From Alphaproteobacteria bacterium (lineage in GTDB: Bacteria > Pseudomonadota > Alphaproteobacteria > SMXS01), in NCBI GenBank assembly GCA_028284945.1, contig JANQQJ010000028.1, forward strand, positions 62,001 through 126,000: a DNA stretch of 64,000 nt, in the 5' to 3' direction. The notes beneath the pieces were generated by a model. That model was given only the letters and a program-made list of their open reading frames with translations. It did no database searches and was not told where the DNA came from. The translations under genes and the position numbers were made by a program. Positions within the stretch are counted from its first letter, which is position 1; every line of letters starts with the position of its first letter. Below are positions 42,341-49,821 of this stretch, in pieces.

Positions 42341-42505
42341 CTTTTTGGGGCGCCATCAGGACCGGACCATAAGGATGAGGCCCGCGAGACGCAATTATCT
42401 TTCTTTTTTGCTTTCAGCGCCCGGTTCCGGTTGACGGGAACAGCAAATGGGATCAGGTTCCGCGGCCCTGGCGAATTTCCGTCAGGACATTGGAAAGAAG
42501 AACCG
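42341..42505. promoter_or_regulatory. Divergent promoter region of the B12 and rtcB operons
   Basis: 165 bases holding the start of the riboswitch transcript to the left and the leader of the rtcB transcript to the right. It includes a small hairpin GTTCC...GGAAC at about 42424-42440. No sigma-54 signature of the -24/-12 type, known for some rtcB operons, was found by eye. Confidence 0.35.
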
Positions 42506-42610
42506 ATGGTTTCGGCAAACCTCAATAGCAAGCACATGGCCGCGCTGGTCTCCCCAACAGCGCATTACGGCGATGTGCGTCCTTGGGAGGGGATTGCCGG
42601 AATCCACTAG
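42506..42610 (+). CDS. Possible 34-residue leader peptide of the rtcB transcript
   Basis: An ATG with GGAAAGAAG eight bases upstream opens a 34-codon frame (MVSANLNSKHMAALVSPTAHY...) that ends at TAG 42608-42610. The stop lies inside the multi-hairpin element that competes with the downstream terminator, so a ribosome finishing here would break the upstream 7-bp stem. There is no run of a single amino acid as in classic attenuators. It may simply be chance inside a non-coding leader. Confidence 0.3.
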   Translation: MVSANLNSKHMAALVSPTAHYGDVRPWEGIAGIH

Positions 42611-42645
42611 CTTTACTCGCTAAAACTGGTTCTTCCGACCCTCCC
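42585..42645 (+). promoter_or_regulatory. Closed multi-hairpin (tRNA-like) leader element
   Basis: GGGAGGG (42585-42591) pairs perfectly with CCCTCCC (42639-42645), closing 47 bases. Inside are GATT-GCCGG-AATC (42592-42604), TAGC-TTTACTC-GCTA (42608-42622, a seven-base loop like an anticodon arm) and a weak GG-TTCTT-CC arm (42628-42636). The layout recalls a small cloverleaf but is 61 bases long and lacks a proper T-loop, so it is not a tRNA. The closing CCCTCCC is also the left arm of the following terminator, so the two folds exclude each other. Confidence 0.45.
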
Positions 42646-42677
42646 TCGGCACATGGCTCTGGGAGGGTTTTTCTTTT
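42638..42677 (+). terminator. Rho-independent terminator in the rtcB leader
   Basis: ACCCTCCC (42638-42645) pairs with GGGAGGGT (42661-42668) around a 15-base loop and is followed by TTTTCTTTT. It lies about 260 bases upstream of rtcB. Its left arm can instead pair with GGGAGGG at 42585-42591, giving a terminator/antiterminator switch. Confidence 0.8.
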
Positions 42678-42718
42678 CCAGGGCCGTATTTGCACAACCT
42701 ATGGAAAAGAGACGACCC

Positions 42719-42934
42719 ATGTGGGCCTATATTGAATTTCACACCTATCGCGCACGGCTTATGGCGGGAACTCGTGGTGTGCCTGAAGGGACCCGGCCGG
42801 TAACTCCGGTCAAATACCCCCTGGGCACAGGCGATGACCGCAAGCGTGTTTCGGATACCAACAATTACAGGACGGACGGCTGCTCGTTTCGGCCGGCCAT
42901 CACCAAATTATGCTCTAATTTATGGAGTCACTGA
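42719..42934 (+). CDS. Possible small protein upstream of rtcB
   Basis: About 71 residues starting MWAYIEFHTYRARLMAGTRG, after GGAAAAGAG, and ending two bases before the chosen rtcB start, which would suit translational coupling. It is rich in Arg, Thr and Pro, with two Cys near the end. No family is recognised and third-codon GC is lower than in the neighbouring genes, so coding status is uncertain. It shares only the string TRGVP with the start of RtcB, probably by chance. Alternatively the stretch is untranslated leader RNA. Confidence 0.35.
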   Translation: MWAYIEFHTYRARLMAGTRGVPEGTRPVTPVKYPLGTGDDRKRVSDTNNYRTDGCSFRPAITKLCSNLWSH

Positions 42935-42936
42935 AA

Positions 42937-44160
42937 ATGAAGACCTACGAGGAATTGCAGAGCTTTGGCGCGCCGATCAAGGCATGGACGCGGGGTGTGC
43001 CGGTCGCAGACAACGCACTGGTCCAGCTGCAGAACGTGGCGCAGCTGCCCTTTGTGCATAGTCACGTCGCGGTGATGCCAGACGTTCACTGGGGCAAGGG
43101 TGCCACGGTGGGCAGCGTGATCCCCTGCAAGGGCGCGATTGTCCCGGCTGCTGTCGGCGTCGACATCGGTTGTGGCATGATGGCCGTGCGGACCAGCCTG
43201 GGTGCGATCCATCTGCCTGACAATCTGGGTCCCTTGCGGACGGCGATTGAACGGGCGGTCCCCCATGGCCGGACGGCGAATGGCGGGCCCAATGACCGGG
43301 GGTCCTGGTCGACGGTGCCGGCACGGGCTGCCAACCGGTGGCAGACCGAGTTTGCCGCGCGTTACGATGCTTTGGCCGACAAGCACAAGGCGTTGCGCAA
43401 GGCGAACACGGTTCATCACCTGGGTACCTTGGGCACCGGCAACCACTTCATCGAGCTTTGCCTCGATGAGGAGGGCATGGTCTGGGTGATGCTGCACTCC
43501 GGCAGCCGTGGGATCGGCAACAAGATCGGCACCTATTTCATCGAGCAGGCCAAGCGCGAGATGGAGCGGTACCATGTCGGGCAGTTTCTGCCCGACAAGG
43601 ACCTGTCCTACCTGGTCGAACACACGGAAATCTTCGATGACTATATCGAAGCCGTCGGCTGGGCGCAGGAGTTCGCCATGGCCAACCGTGAGGTGATGAT
43701 GAGCCGCGTGCTGGAGGCGATGCGCAAGCATCTGCCCCGGTTCAAGCTCTCAAAGGAAGCGGTGAACTGCCACCACAACTATGTGGCGCGGGAAAACCAC
43801 TTCGGCACCAATGTGTGGCTGACCCGTAAGGGCGCTGTGCGGGCCCGCAAGAACGACCTGGGGATTATTCCCGGGTCGATGGGCGAACGGTCCTTCATCG
43901 TGCGGGGCAAAGGGAACGACCAGTCGTTCCATTCCTGCTCCCACGGGGCCGGGCGTGTCATGTCGCGGGGCGAGGCCAAGCGGACCTTTACGCTGGCTGA
44001 CCACCGCGCAGCCACCGAAGGCGTCGAGTGCCGTAAGGACAAGGACGTCATCGACGAAACGCCAATGGCATACAAAAACATCGACGCGGTGATGGCCGCC
44101 CAAGCCGAACTGGTCGATGTGGAACACACCCTCAAGCAGGTGCTCTGCGTGAAGGGGTAA
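42937..44160 (+). CDS. rtcB: RNA-splicing ligase RtcB
   Basis: 407 residues, close to the E. coli protein in length and sequence pattern. It joins RNA 2',3'-cyclic phosphate or 3'-phosphate ends to 5'-OH ends using GTP and Mn2+. Metal ligands and catalytic residues are visible: Asp76 and Cys79 in GVDIGCGM, His170 in GTGNHF, His187 in MLHSGSRG, His279/280 in NCHHNYV, and the guanylylated His336 in CSHGAGRVMSR. ATG at 42937 has GGAG nine bases upstream. No RtcA cyclase, archease or sigma-54 RtcR activator lies nearby; instead two unknown small genes follow. Confidence 0.96.
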   Translation: MKTYEELQSFGAPIKAWTRGVPVADNALVQLQNVAQLPFVHSHVAVMPDVHWGKGATVGSVIPCKGAIVPAAVGVDIGCGMMAVRTSLGAIHLPDNLGPLRTAIERAVPHGRTANGGPNDRGSWSTVPARAANRWQTEFAARYDALADKHKALRKANTVHHLGTLGTGNHFIELCLDEEGMVWVMLHSGSRGIGNKIGTYFIEQAKREMERYHVGQFLPDKDLSYLVEHTEIFDDYIEAVGWAQEFAMANREVMMSRVLEAMRKHLPRFKLSKEAVNCHHNYVARENHFGTNVWLTRKGAVRARKNDLGIIPGSMGERSFIVRGKGNDQSFHSCSHGAGRVMSRGEAKRTFTLADHRAATEGVECRKDKDVIDETPMAYKNIDAVMAAQAELVDVEHTLKQVLCVKG

Positions 44161-44216
44161 GCAAAAGGAGCTGGGCCAACAGGTCCAGCGCCAACCAGCA
44201 TGTGACGGAGGCTATA

Positions 44217-44456
44217 ATGCCCAAAATGTTGTGCGAATGCGGGACGATACTTCGATGGTCTGAGATTCCCAACCCCATAGAGTGGCTGCTGATCAAAGAC
44301 ACAGACTACGACCAGTTCCCAGAAATGATCGACAGCGAGGAACTCTACAAGGCGACGACCAGCTTGCTCCGCTGTCCCTCGTGTGACCGGCTTTGGGTTT
44401 TCTGGGATGGCTGGAAAAACGACCCTACGCCCTACGAGCCCGGTTCGATAAAGTGA
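44217..44456 (+). CDS. Small zinc-ribbon-like protein in the rtcB locus
   Basis: 79 residues after a good GGAGG site. Two cysteine knuckles, MLCECGTILRWSE near the start and LLRCPSCDRLWVFWDGW near the end, could bind one zinc; the middle is acidic. No named family is recognised. It lies 56 bases after rtcB and 39 before the next unknown gene on the same strand, so probably belongs to the same transcript. A role in binding or recruiting damaged RNA is speculation. Confidence 0.65.
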   Translation: MPKMLCECGTILRWSEIPNPIEWLLIKDTDYDQFPEMIDSEELYKATTSLLRCPSCDRLWVFWDGWKNDPTPYEPGSIK

Positions 44457-44495
44457 TGCTCAACCGATGTAGTTAAACAGCATCTGGAGACGGCC

Positions 44496-44951
44496 ATGCG
44501 TGACGACATGTTCAAGGTGATTGTGGAACGGCCCCGCTGGGGGTCGCGCATGAAGACATATCGCGGCACCAAGGGCGGCAACTTCGAGGACATGCCGAAG
44601 AACCAGGGCATGCGGCGGCACACCTACCGCAAGGAACTCAACGAAAACCTGGCACCGCTGAAACGCTATCTGGAGCGCAACTGCAACCGCCCCTGGAACA
44701 AGGTTTTCAGCGAGATCAGCGCCAAGATCGACGGCCGAAGCACGGTGAAAGCCCATGTCCGCGACCACATCGAAGATCTGGTGGCGCTTCACATCGGCAT
44801 CGGCGCGGACAGCAAGCTGTTCGACCGCCAGCGCCCCAATATCAACTGGCGCGGCAAGCGATGGCACCAACGCTTCTATGTCGCCCCGAAAAGCGGCATT
44901 CTGCGTGACTCAAGGCTCTACTGGCGCAAGCAGGGAATATACAAACGTTGA
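44496..44951 (+). CDS. Conserved-looking basic protein of unknown function in the rtcB locus
   Basis: 151 residues, strongly basic (many Arg and Lys), with no signal or membrane segment. It begins MRDDMFKVIVERPRWGSRM and has KELNENLAPLKRYLERNC, NRPWNKVFSEISAKIDGR, VKAHVRDHIEDLV and a C-terminal HQRFYVAPKSGILRDS. I believe similar uncharacterised proteins occur in other phyla, but I cannot name a family. The charge and context next to RtcB suggest nucleic-acid binding, which is inference. Its stop overlaps the start of the patatin gene by 4 bases. Confidence 0.7.
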   Translation: MRDDMFKVIVERPRWGSRMKTYRGTKGGNFEDMPKNQGMRRHTYRKELNENLAPLKRYLERNCNRPWNKVFSEISAKIDGRSTVKAHVRDHIEDLVALHIGIGADSKLFDRQRPNINWRGKRWHQRFYVAPKSGILRDSRLYWRKQGIYKR

Positions 44952-46180
44952 GGATCACCGCCCTATCGGACACGCCCCGGACACGGACACGCCTGATCGG
45001 CACCATTCTTCTTGGCGTCCTGCTGGCCGGCTGCAGTACCCTGTCCCGCCTGCCCGCCGTACCGCCCGAGGCCAATGCGACCGTTGAAATCCTGGCGGAG
45101 GAGAACATTCGGTTTCGGGTACCCATCGACATTCATCTGCTTGCCCGGGAAGGTGAGCGGGCGCAGGACCGTGAAATCGGCAAGGGTCCGCCCCGTGCAA
45201 AGAGCCGAAACCTGGGGCCAGCCGATTTCCTCGCCCTGTCCGGCGGTGGCGATAGCGGGGCCTTTGGGGCGGGCTTTCTGGTCGGCTGGTCGGAACACGG
45301 GTCCCGGCCAGACTTCAAGATGGTCACCGGCGTCAGCACGGGTGCTCTGGCCGCACCCTTTGCTTTCCTTGGACCGAACTACGACGCGACGCTGGAGACG
45401 GTCTACACCCGGATCGGCCCAGAGGATATTCTGGAAGAACAATATCTGTCCGGCGGTCTGTTCGGGGACGCGGTGGCCGACAGCAGCCCACTGAAAGCCC
45501 TGATCGCAAAACATATCGACAGTGACGTATTGGACGCCATTGCCGCGGAGTATGCCAAGGGGCGGCTGCTGTGGATCATTACGACGGACCTGGATTCAAT
45601 GACACCGGTGATCTGGAACATGGGGGCGATTGCCTCCAGCCAGTCTGAAGGCGCGCTCAAACTATTCCGGGACGTTCTGGCCGCATCCGCCGCCATTCCG
45701 GGGATTTTTCCGCCGGTGATGATCGACGCCGAGGTCGACGGATTGCCCTATCAGGAAATGCATGTGGATGGCGGTGTCTCCGCGCAGGTCTTCTTTTATC
45801 CGCCATCAATCCGCGCGACCGATACCAGCATCAAACCGCGCAAACGCCGGTTGTTCATCATCAGGAACGCGCGCATCGCGCAGGACACGGTGACGACGGA
45901 CCGCAGTACGCTGGACATTCTGCAACGGGCGATTTCCGCCATGATCCGCTCGCAAGGGATTGGCGATCTCTACCGGATTTTTGCCACCACGCAACGTGAT
46001 GACATCGAGTTTAACCTGGCCCACATCGAAGAAGAGTTTTCAGTGCCGAAGGAAGAGGACTTCGACACCGGCTTCATGAACTCCCTGTTCCGCTATGGCA
46101 AATCTGTCGCGCGGAATGGGTTCGACTGGCGACACGAACCGCCGGGCTTCAGCCTCCCGAAAAAGGACGCCAACGAATAG
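44948..46180 (+). CDS. Patatin-like phospholipase lipoprotein
   Basis: 410 residues, TTG start overlapping the previous stop (TTGA). A lipoprotein signal ends LLGVLLAGCSTL (lipid Cys29). The patatin domain has LALSGGGDSGAFGAGF (oxyanion-hole glycines), the nucleophile Ser130 in TGVSTGA and the second dyad residue Asp274 in HVDGGVS. It should be an envelope-anchored lipid acyl hydrolase. Why it is translationally coupled to an RtcB-linked gene is unclear. ATG starts within the first 60 codons are absent. Confidence 0.88.
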   Translation: MRITALSDTPRTRTRLIGTILLGVLLAGCSTLSRLPAVPPEANATVEILAEENIRFRVPIDIHLLAREGERAQDREIGKGPPRAKSRNLGPADFLALSGGGDSGAFGAGFLVGWSEHGSRPDFKMVTGVSTGALAAPFAFLGPNYDATLETVYTRIGPEDILEEQYLSGGLFGDAVADSSPLKALIAKHIDSDVLDAIAAEYAKGRLLWIITTDLDSMTPVIWNMGAIASSQSEGALKLFRDVLAASAAIPGIFPPVMIDAEVDGLPYQEMHVDGGVSAQVFFYPPSIRATDTSIKPRKRRLFIIRNARIAQDTVTTDRSTLDILQRAISAMIRSQGIGDLYRIFATTQRDDIEFNLAHIEEEFSVPKEEDFDTGFMNSLFRYGKSVARNGFDWRHEPPGFSLPKKDANE

Positions 46181-46182
46181 GG

Positions 46183-46590
46183 TCAGCTGTCAGGTTGTGC
46201 CGTCACCAATGGAAGCTCAGCGGCGCACGCCTCGGAAATTTTGGTTTTGTTATCGCGCAAACACTGGAACATGTAGCCACCACCAGACTCAGCGCCGGCA
46301 CAATAGCTCTTGATATCACCGGCGCAGGCTGCATTGACAGACGCGAGCTTATCGAAAAAGCCTTCCAGCAACCGGCCGATCCCGTCCGTCGCGGCATAGC
46401 AATCTTCAGATAGGGTTGCCGTGTTGGCATAAAGGCAGGCCAACACCCGGCCGTCGCCCGGTTCGACATCGCCGCAATAGAAATCAATGTCTTCAGCACA
46501 GCGCTTGAACATGCCGTCAGCCAAGGCAGGGCCGCTGAACACCGCCATCAATCCCAGCATCGCAGCGGCAGTGAAGTATTTTGCTTTCAT
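46183..46590 (-). CDS. Secreted cysteine-rich-repeat protein
   Basis: 135 residues. A signal peptide (TAAAMLGLMAVFSGPALA) is followed by two repeats of the type CAEDIDFYCGDVEPGDGRVLACL and CAGDIKSYCAGAESGGGYMFQCL, the 'cysteine rich repeat' (PF00839-like) layout also seen in the Golgi apparatus protein 1 family. Eight or more cysteines should form disulfides in the periplasm. Function unknown. Convergent with the patatin gene, two bases apart. Confidence 0.8.
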   Translation of the reverse strand: MKAKYFTAAAMLGLMAVFSGPALADGMFKRCAEDIDFYCGDVEPGDGRVLACLYANTATLSEDCYAATDGIGRLLEGFFDKLASVNAACAGDIKSYCAGAESGGGYMFQCLRDNKTKISEACAAELPLVTAQPDS

Positions 46591-46618
46591 CTGTTTGCTC
46601 CGTTTCCTGGTTGACAGC

Positions 46619-46966
46619 TTATGGGTTCGCGATGACGTAAACGGTTACGCCATCTTCAATAATTTCGCGGTAATAGACCGAGTCACACAGCCAGTATGCG
46701 GACCCTGCGATGACCACGGCAACGCAGTCCGGTGACAGGGAGTCGATATAGTCCTGTCGGCGTTCTATACGCCGTGCTGTCCGTCTGGCCGTGCGGCGCG
46801 CAACCCGTCGCGCCTGGCGCCGGTCCGACGCGTCGGCCTGCGCCGTTCGCGCCCCGAACAGTTCGGCGAGATAGAAACTTGTGGATTTCGGTTCTGGCGG
46901 CGCCTTGGCAATCAGGCCAAGGCCCAGGATCAATCCCGCTAAAACAATGCATCTCAGTATCAGCAT
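46619..46966 (-). CDS. Small envelope protein with Arg-rich segment
   Basis: About 115 residues from the ATG at 46966. A hydrophobic start (MLILRCIVLAGLILGLGLIA) acts as signal or anchor, then an Arg-rich helix (RRQARRVARRTARRTARR) and a C-terminal beta-rich domain (VAVVIAGSAYWLCDSVYYRE, VTVYVIANP). The last part resembles small DUF6515-type domains, but I am not certain. A longer frame from 47074 exists but lacks a signal in a sensible place. Confidence 0.6.
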   Translation of the reverse strand: MLILRCIVLAGLILGLGLIAKAPPEPKSTSFYLAELFGARTAQADASDRRQARRVARRTARRTARRIERRQDYIDSLSPDCVAVVIAGSAYWLCDSVYYREIIEDGVTVYVIANP

Positions 46967-47102
46967 GCCACCCCTCACGACTGCTGTTGGCGCGGTCACA
47001 ACGTTACCGCTCGGTACGAAAACCCTAGGCGACACATTCGATGGTTGTAAAGGAACGATTTCGGCGCGCGGCAATTGGAGCCCGGGAGAGGAACGGCAAG
47101 CC

Positions 47103-47624
47103 CTAGCCTGGTTGCGTTAACGCAAGGCCTCGCGCGGCTTGCGCCAAAAACAAGATAACAAACGACATACCGGCACCGAACAGAGCGCGCAAAAAGCGCC
47201 GCCGCTTCATTTCCCGCAGGCGCGATACGACCAGCAACTCGTGGGCAATTTCGGCAACGGGTTCAGCGTCTTGCAAATCTTCCAGCAAATGCGCGGCACC
47301 GTCATGGTCATCCGGGTTCACATAGAGAATCCGTTTAGCGCCAACGCCTGACTGCGCGTTGGCACCCGGCGCGGTCTTGCGGGTGGGATAAAGAACATAG
47401 CCGAACAGAAGGATCGGTAGCACCACGATAAGCCATGCCCCAATGACAAATCCAAGGCCCGTCTCCTGGGTGCCGCCCAGAGTTTCTCCAAAGCGGAAGA
47501 CAATCCCGAGCGCGAAGATATATCCGACGCCCATAATCTGCGCCTTGGTGTCATAGGCCCGTACAGTGGCCTGCGCCTCATTGAGGCTGTTTCGCAACAA
47601 GTCAACTTGCTGATCGGTTGCCAT
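47103..47624 (-). CDS. Pycsar-effector-like membrane protein (DUF5706 type), orphan
   Basis: 173 residues from ATG 47624, preceded by GGAAGGAGA. The N-terminal LLRNSLNEAQATVRAYDTKAQ, two adjacent membrane helices (QIMGVGYIFALGIVFRFG and WLIVVLPILLFGYVLYP), the loop KRILYVNPDD, and a third helix (AGMSFVILFLAQAA) after SRLREMKRRRFLRALF follow the layout of the PycTM/DUF5706 family, whose members disrupt membranes after binding cCMP or cUMP in Pycsar defence. No nucleotide cyclase is encoded beside it, so it may be a housekeeping relative. Divergent from the epoxide hydrolase gene. Confidence 0.6.
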   Translation of the reverse strand: MATDQQVDLLRNSLNEAQATVRAYDTKAQIMGVGYIFALGIVFRFGETLGGTQETGLGFVIGAWLIVVLPILLFGYVLYPTRKTAPGANAQSGVGAKRILYVNPDDHDGAAHLLEDLQDAEPVAEIAHELLVVSRLREMKRRRFLRALFGAGMSFVILFLAQAARGLALTQPG

Positions 47625-47740
47625 GATTCCAAATCTCCTTCCCGGCTCAAATTCTTGAGGGTGATAGGCATCCTGCGCAAGAGCGATTTGACAGAGCCCA
47701 ATCCGGCCCGCAGGCTGACACCCAGAGGGGAGAACAGGAC

Positions 47741-48922
47741 ATGACGCCTGAATCATTTGTCGTTGAGATCGATCAGAACCGGCTCAATGACCTAAACCGC
47801 CGGTTGGACGCAACACGCTGGGCGGATGATTTCGCCAATGACGACTGGAAGTATGGCACCAATGGCGCCTATCTGCGCGAACTCGTTGGTTATTGGCAAG
47901 ACGGCTATGACTGGCGCGCCGAGGAAGCGGCCATCAACCGGTTCGACCATTTCAAGGTCACCATCGACGACGTACCGATTCACTTTATTCTGAAGAAGGG
48001 AAAGGGCCCGAACCCGATCCCCATCATCCTGAGCCATGGGTGGCCGCTGGTGTTCTGGGACTATAAGGACATGATCGAACCACTGGCTGACCCGGCAGCC
48101 CATCTCGGTGACCCGGCCGACGCGTTCGATGTGATTGTACCCTCCCTGCCCGGTTATGGATTTTCGACGCCGCTGCGCAAGCCGGGGGTGAACTTCATGG
48201 CCACTGCCGATCTGTGGCGCACGCTGATGCAGGACGTGCTGGGCTATGACCGTTTCGCCGCATCGGGCATCGATTGGGGTACCCTGGTCACGGGGCAGCT
48301 TGGCCACAAACATGCCGACGCCATGATCGGCATTCATAGCTGCGGCTATATTCCTCTCACCCTGCTGAGCCATAAAAAGGCATGGGACTTCGCCGACCCC
48401 GGTTTCAGTCAGATGAGCGACGAGGACCAGGCCGTACAGCTTAAGTTCCTGCGCAAGATTTCCAGCCACCTAGCGGTCCATATCCTTGACCCGCAAACCC
48501 TGACCTTTGCCCTTAATGACTCACCGGTGGGCCTGCTCGCCTGGCTGCTTGAGCGGCGGCGGCTTTGGGGTGACACCGGCGGAGACGTCGAATCCGCCTT
48601 CACCTGCGATCACCTGCTGACCACCACTATGCTCTATTGGCTGACCGAAAGTTTCGGGACCTCTGTCCGCTATTACGCCGAGGCCGCCAACGACCCCTGG
48701 ACTCCGTCACACGATAGGCAGCCGGTTATCGAAGCGCCACACGGGCTCTCTTTCTTTGCTGGGGATATTGGGGGCGGCCGGCGCATTCCGATGGACATGC
48801 TCGAACGAGCGACCAATCTGCATTATGTCGCTGAACACCCCAAGGGCGGGCACTTCGCGCCAGTGGAAGTCCCCGGCCTGGTGGTCGAAGACATCCGCGC
48901 GACGTTCAGGGACTTGCGTTAG
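47741..48922 (+). CDS. Epoxide hydrolase with EHN domain
   Basis: 393 residues, the length of the microsomal-type epoxide hydrolases. The N-terminal EHN domain (FVVEIDQNRLNDLNRRLDATRW, DWKYGTNGAYLRELVGYW) packs on an alpha/beta-hydrolase core with SHGWPLVFWD (oxyanion hole), PSLPGYGFSTP, the nucleophile Asp178 in ASGIDWGTLV and the His in PKGGHFAPVE. It opens epoxides to diols; the substrate is unknown. GAGGGGAGAACAGG precedes the ATG. Its 3' end overlaps the convergent LysR gene by 4 bases. Confidence 0.92.
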   Translation: MTPESFVVEIDQNRLNDLNRRLDATRWADDFANDDWKYGTNGAYLRELVGYWQDGYDWRAEEAAINRFDHFKVTIDDVPIHFILKKGKGPNPIPIILSHGWPLVFWDYKDMIEPLADPAAHLGDPADAFDVIVPSLPGYGFSTPLRKPGVNFMATADLWRTLMQDVLGYDRFAASGIDWGTLVTGQLGHKHADAMIGIHSCGYIPLTLLSHKKAWDFADPGFSQMSDEDQAVQLKFLRKISSHLAVHILDPQTLTFALNDSPVGLLAWLLERRRLWGDTGGDVESAFTCDHLLTTTMLYWLTESFGTSVRYYAEAANDPWTPSHDRQPVIEAPHGLSFFAGDIGGGRRIPMDMLERATNLHYVAEHPKGGHFAPVEVPGLVVEDIRATFRDLR

Positions 48923-49809
48923 CAGAGTTCCTTGCACAAGACGTTAAAGACGGCGTGCACACGGGGGGTCATCTCAAGTTCTCTATGGACCGTAATCCAG
49001 GTGTCTTCAGAGATTACCGGCAGGTCAACCGGGACCCTTTCCAGTAACGGATCGTCATCGCCGACGGCTTCAGCCAGCAAGCCAATCCCTAGACCCTGCT
49101 TGACCAGTTCGCGGGAAACCATCCAGTCGTCAGCGACAACCTTGAAGTTTTCCGGTTGAAGCTCCAGCCCAAGCTGGTTCAACCTTCGTCGCAGACGATC
49201 AGACGGCTCAAAGTCGACAAAGTCGACGCGCGATAAGTCCTCCTTGGACAATGGATTTCCAGCTCTATTCAGATAATCAGCCGTCGCATAAAGGCGGAAC
49301 CGAACTCGTTCTGCTGTAACTTTGCTGCTCACCAATTCGGGCTCCGTGGGCTCCACATGGCGCATCGCGATGTCGGCTTCACGCAGCCGAAGATCTTTCT
49401 GATCCGTCGAGACCACCAGGTCTATTTTGATGCCCGGCTGAAAGTGCCGCAGGGTCAACAGGGCCGGCGGCAGAAGGAAGCCGGCAGCCGATACGCTTGC
49501 CGAAATACGAACGGTTCCCGTAACGCGCTTTGCCTGGCCGGCAGCTTTCAAGGACACCTGGTTCGCAGCCTCGCCCATCACACGAAGTTCTTCGACCAAC
49601 CGAAGACCGCTCATCGTCGGCGTCATTTTCCGTCCGACACGCTCGAAAAGCGGCACACCGAGCTCTGCTTCCAGCGCCGAAATCTGCCTGCTGATGGTCG
49701 GTTGGGTTAGGTTGAGCGCACGCGCGGCCGCCGACAGCGATCCTTCTTCCACTGTAGCGAGAAAGGCTCGAGCGCGGTTCCAATCGAAAGTCGCATAACG
49801 AGAAAACAT
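48919..49809 (-). CDS. LysR-family transcriptional regulator
   Basis: About 296 residues. The helix-turn-helix (FDWNRARAFLATVEEGSLSAAARALNLTQPTISRQISALE, seen as separate LysR blocks) starts a few residues after the ATG at 49809, as usual; a longer start at 49863 would add 18 atypical residues. The effector domain runs from about 90 (VTGTVRISASVSAAGFLLPP). It is divergent from the DUF4386 gene, 108 bases away, and probably controls it. A small inverted repeat covers its start codon. Confidence 0.9.
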   Translation of the reverse strand: MFSRYATFDWNRARAFLATVEEGSLSAAARALNLTQPTISRQISALEAELGVPLFERVGRKMTPTMSGLRLVEELRVMGEAANQVSLKAAGQAKRVTGTVRISASVSAAGFLLPPALLTLRHFQPGIKIDLVVSTDQKDLRLREADIAMRHVEPTEPELVSSKVTAERVRFRLYATADYLNRAGNPLSKEDLSRVDFVDFEPSDRLRRRLNQLGLELQPENFKVVADDWMVSRELVKQGLGIGLLAEAVGDDDPLLERVPVDLPVISEDTWITVHRELEMTPRVHAVFNVLCKELC

Positions 49810-49821
49810 ACGTAAACGTAT
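49808..49821. promoter_or_regulatory. Inverted repeat ATACG-TAAA-CGTAT at the lysR start
   Basis: Five-base perfect arms around four bases, overlapping the LysR start codon and facing the divergent DUF4386 gene. LysR proteins often bind such T-N11-A type sites to repress themselves. Short enough to occur by chance. Confidence 0.35.

Noticed and set aside
42305-42610. 101-codon frame from the riboswitch into the rtcB leader
   Set aside because: Its first part overlaps the cobalamin aptamer and the translation is low-complexity. Only the last 34 codons have a ribosome site, and those are listed separately with low confidence.
42585-42645. Canonical tRNA gene
   Set aside because: The closed element is only 61 bases, has no proper T-arm or T-loop, an unusual base after the anticodon position and no CCA, so it is at most tRNA-like.
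47103-48922. Complete Pycsar defence system
   Set aside because: The effector-like membrane protein has no cyclase beside it; the neighbour is an epoxide hydrolase.
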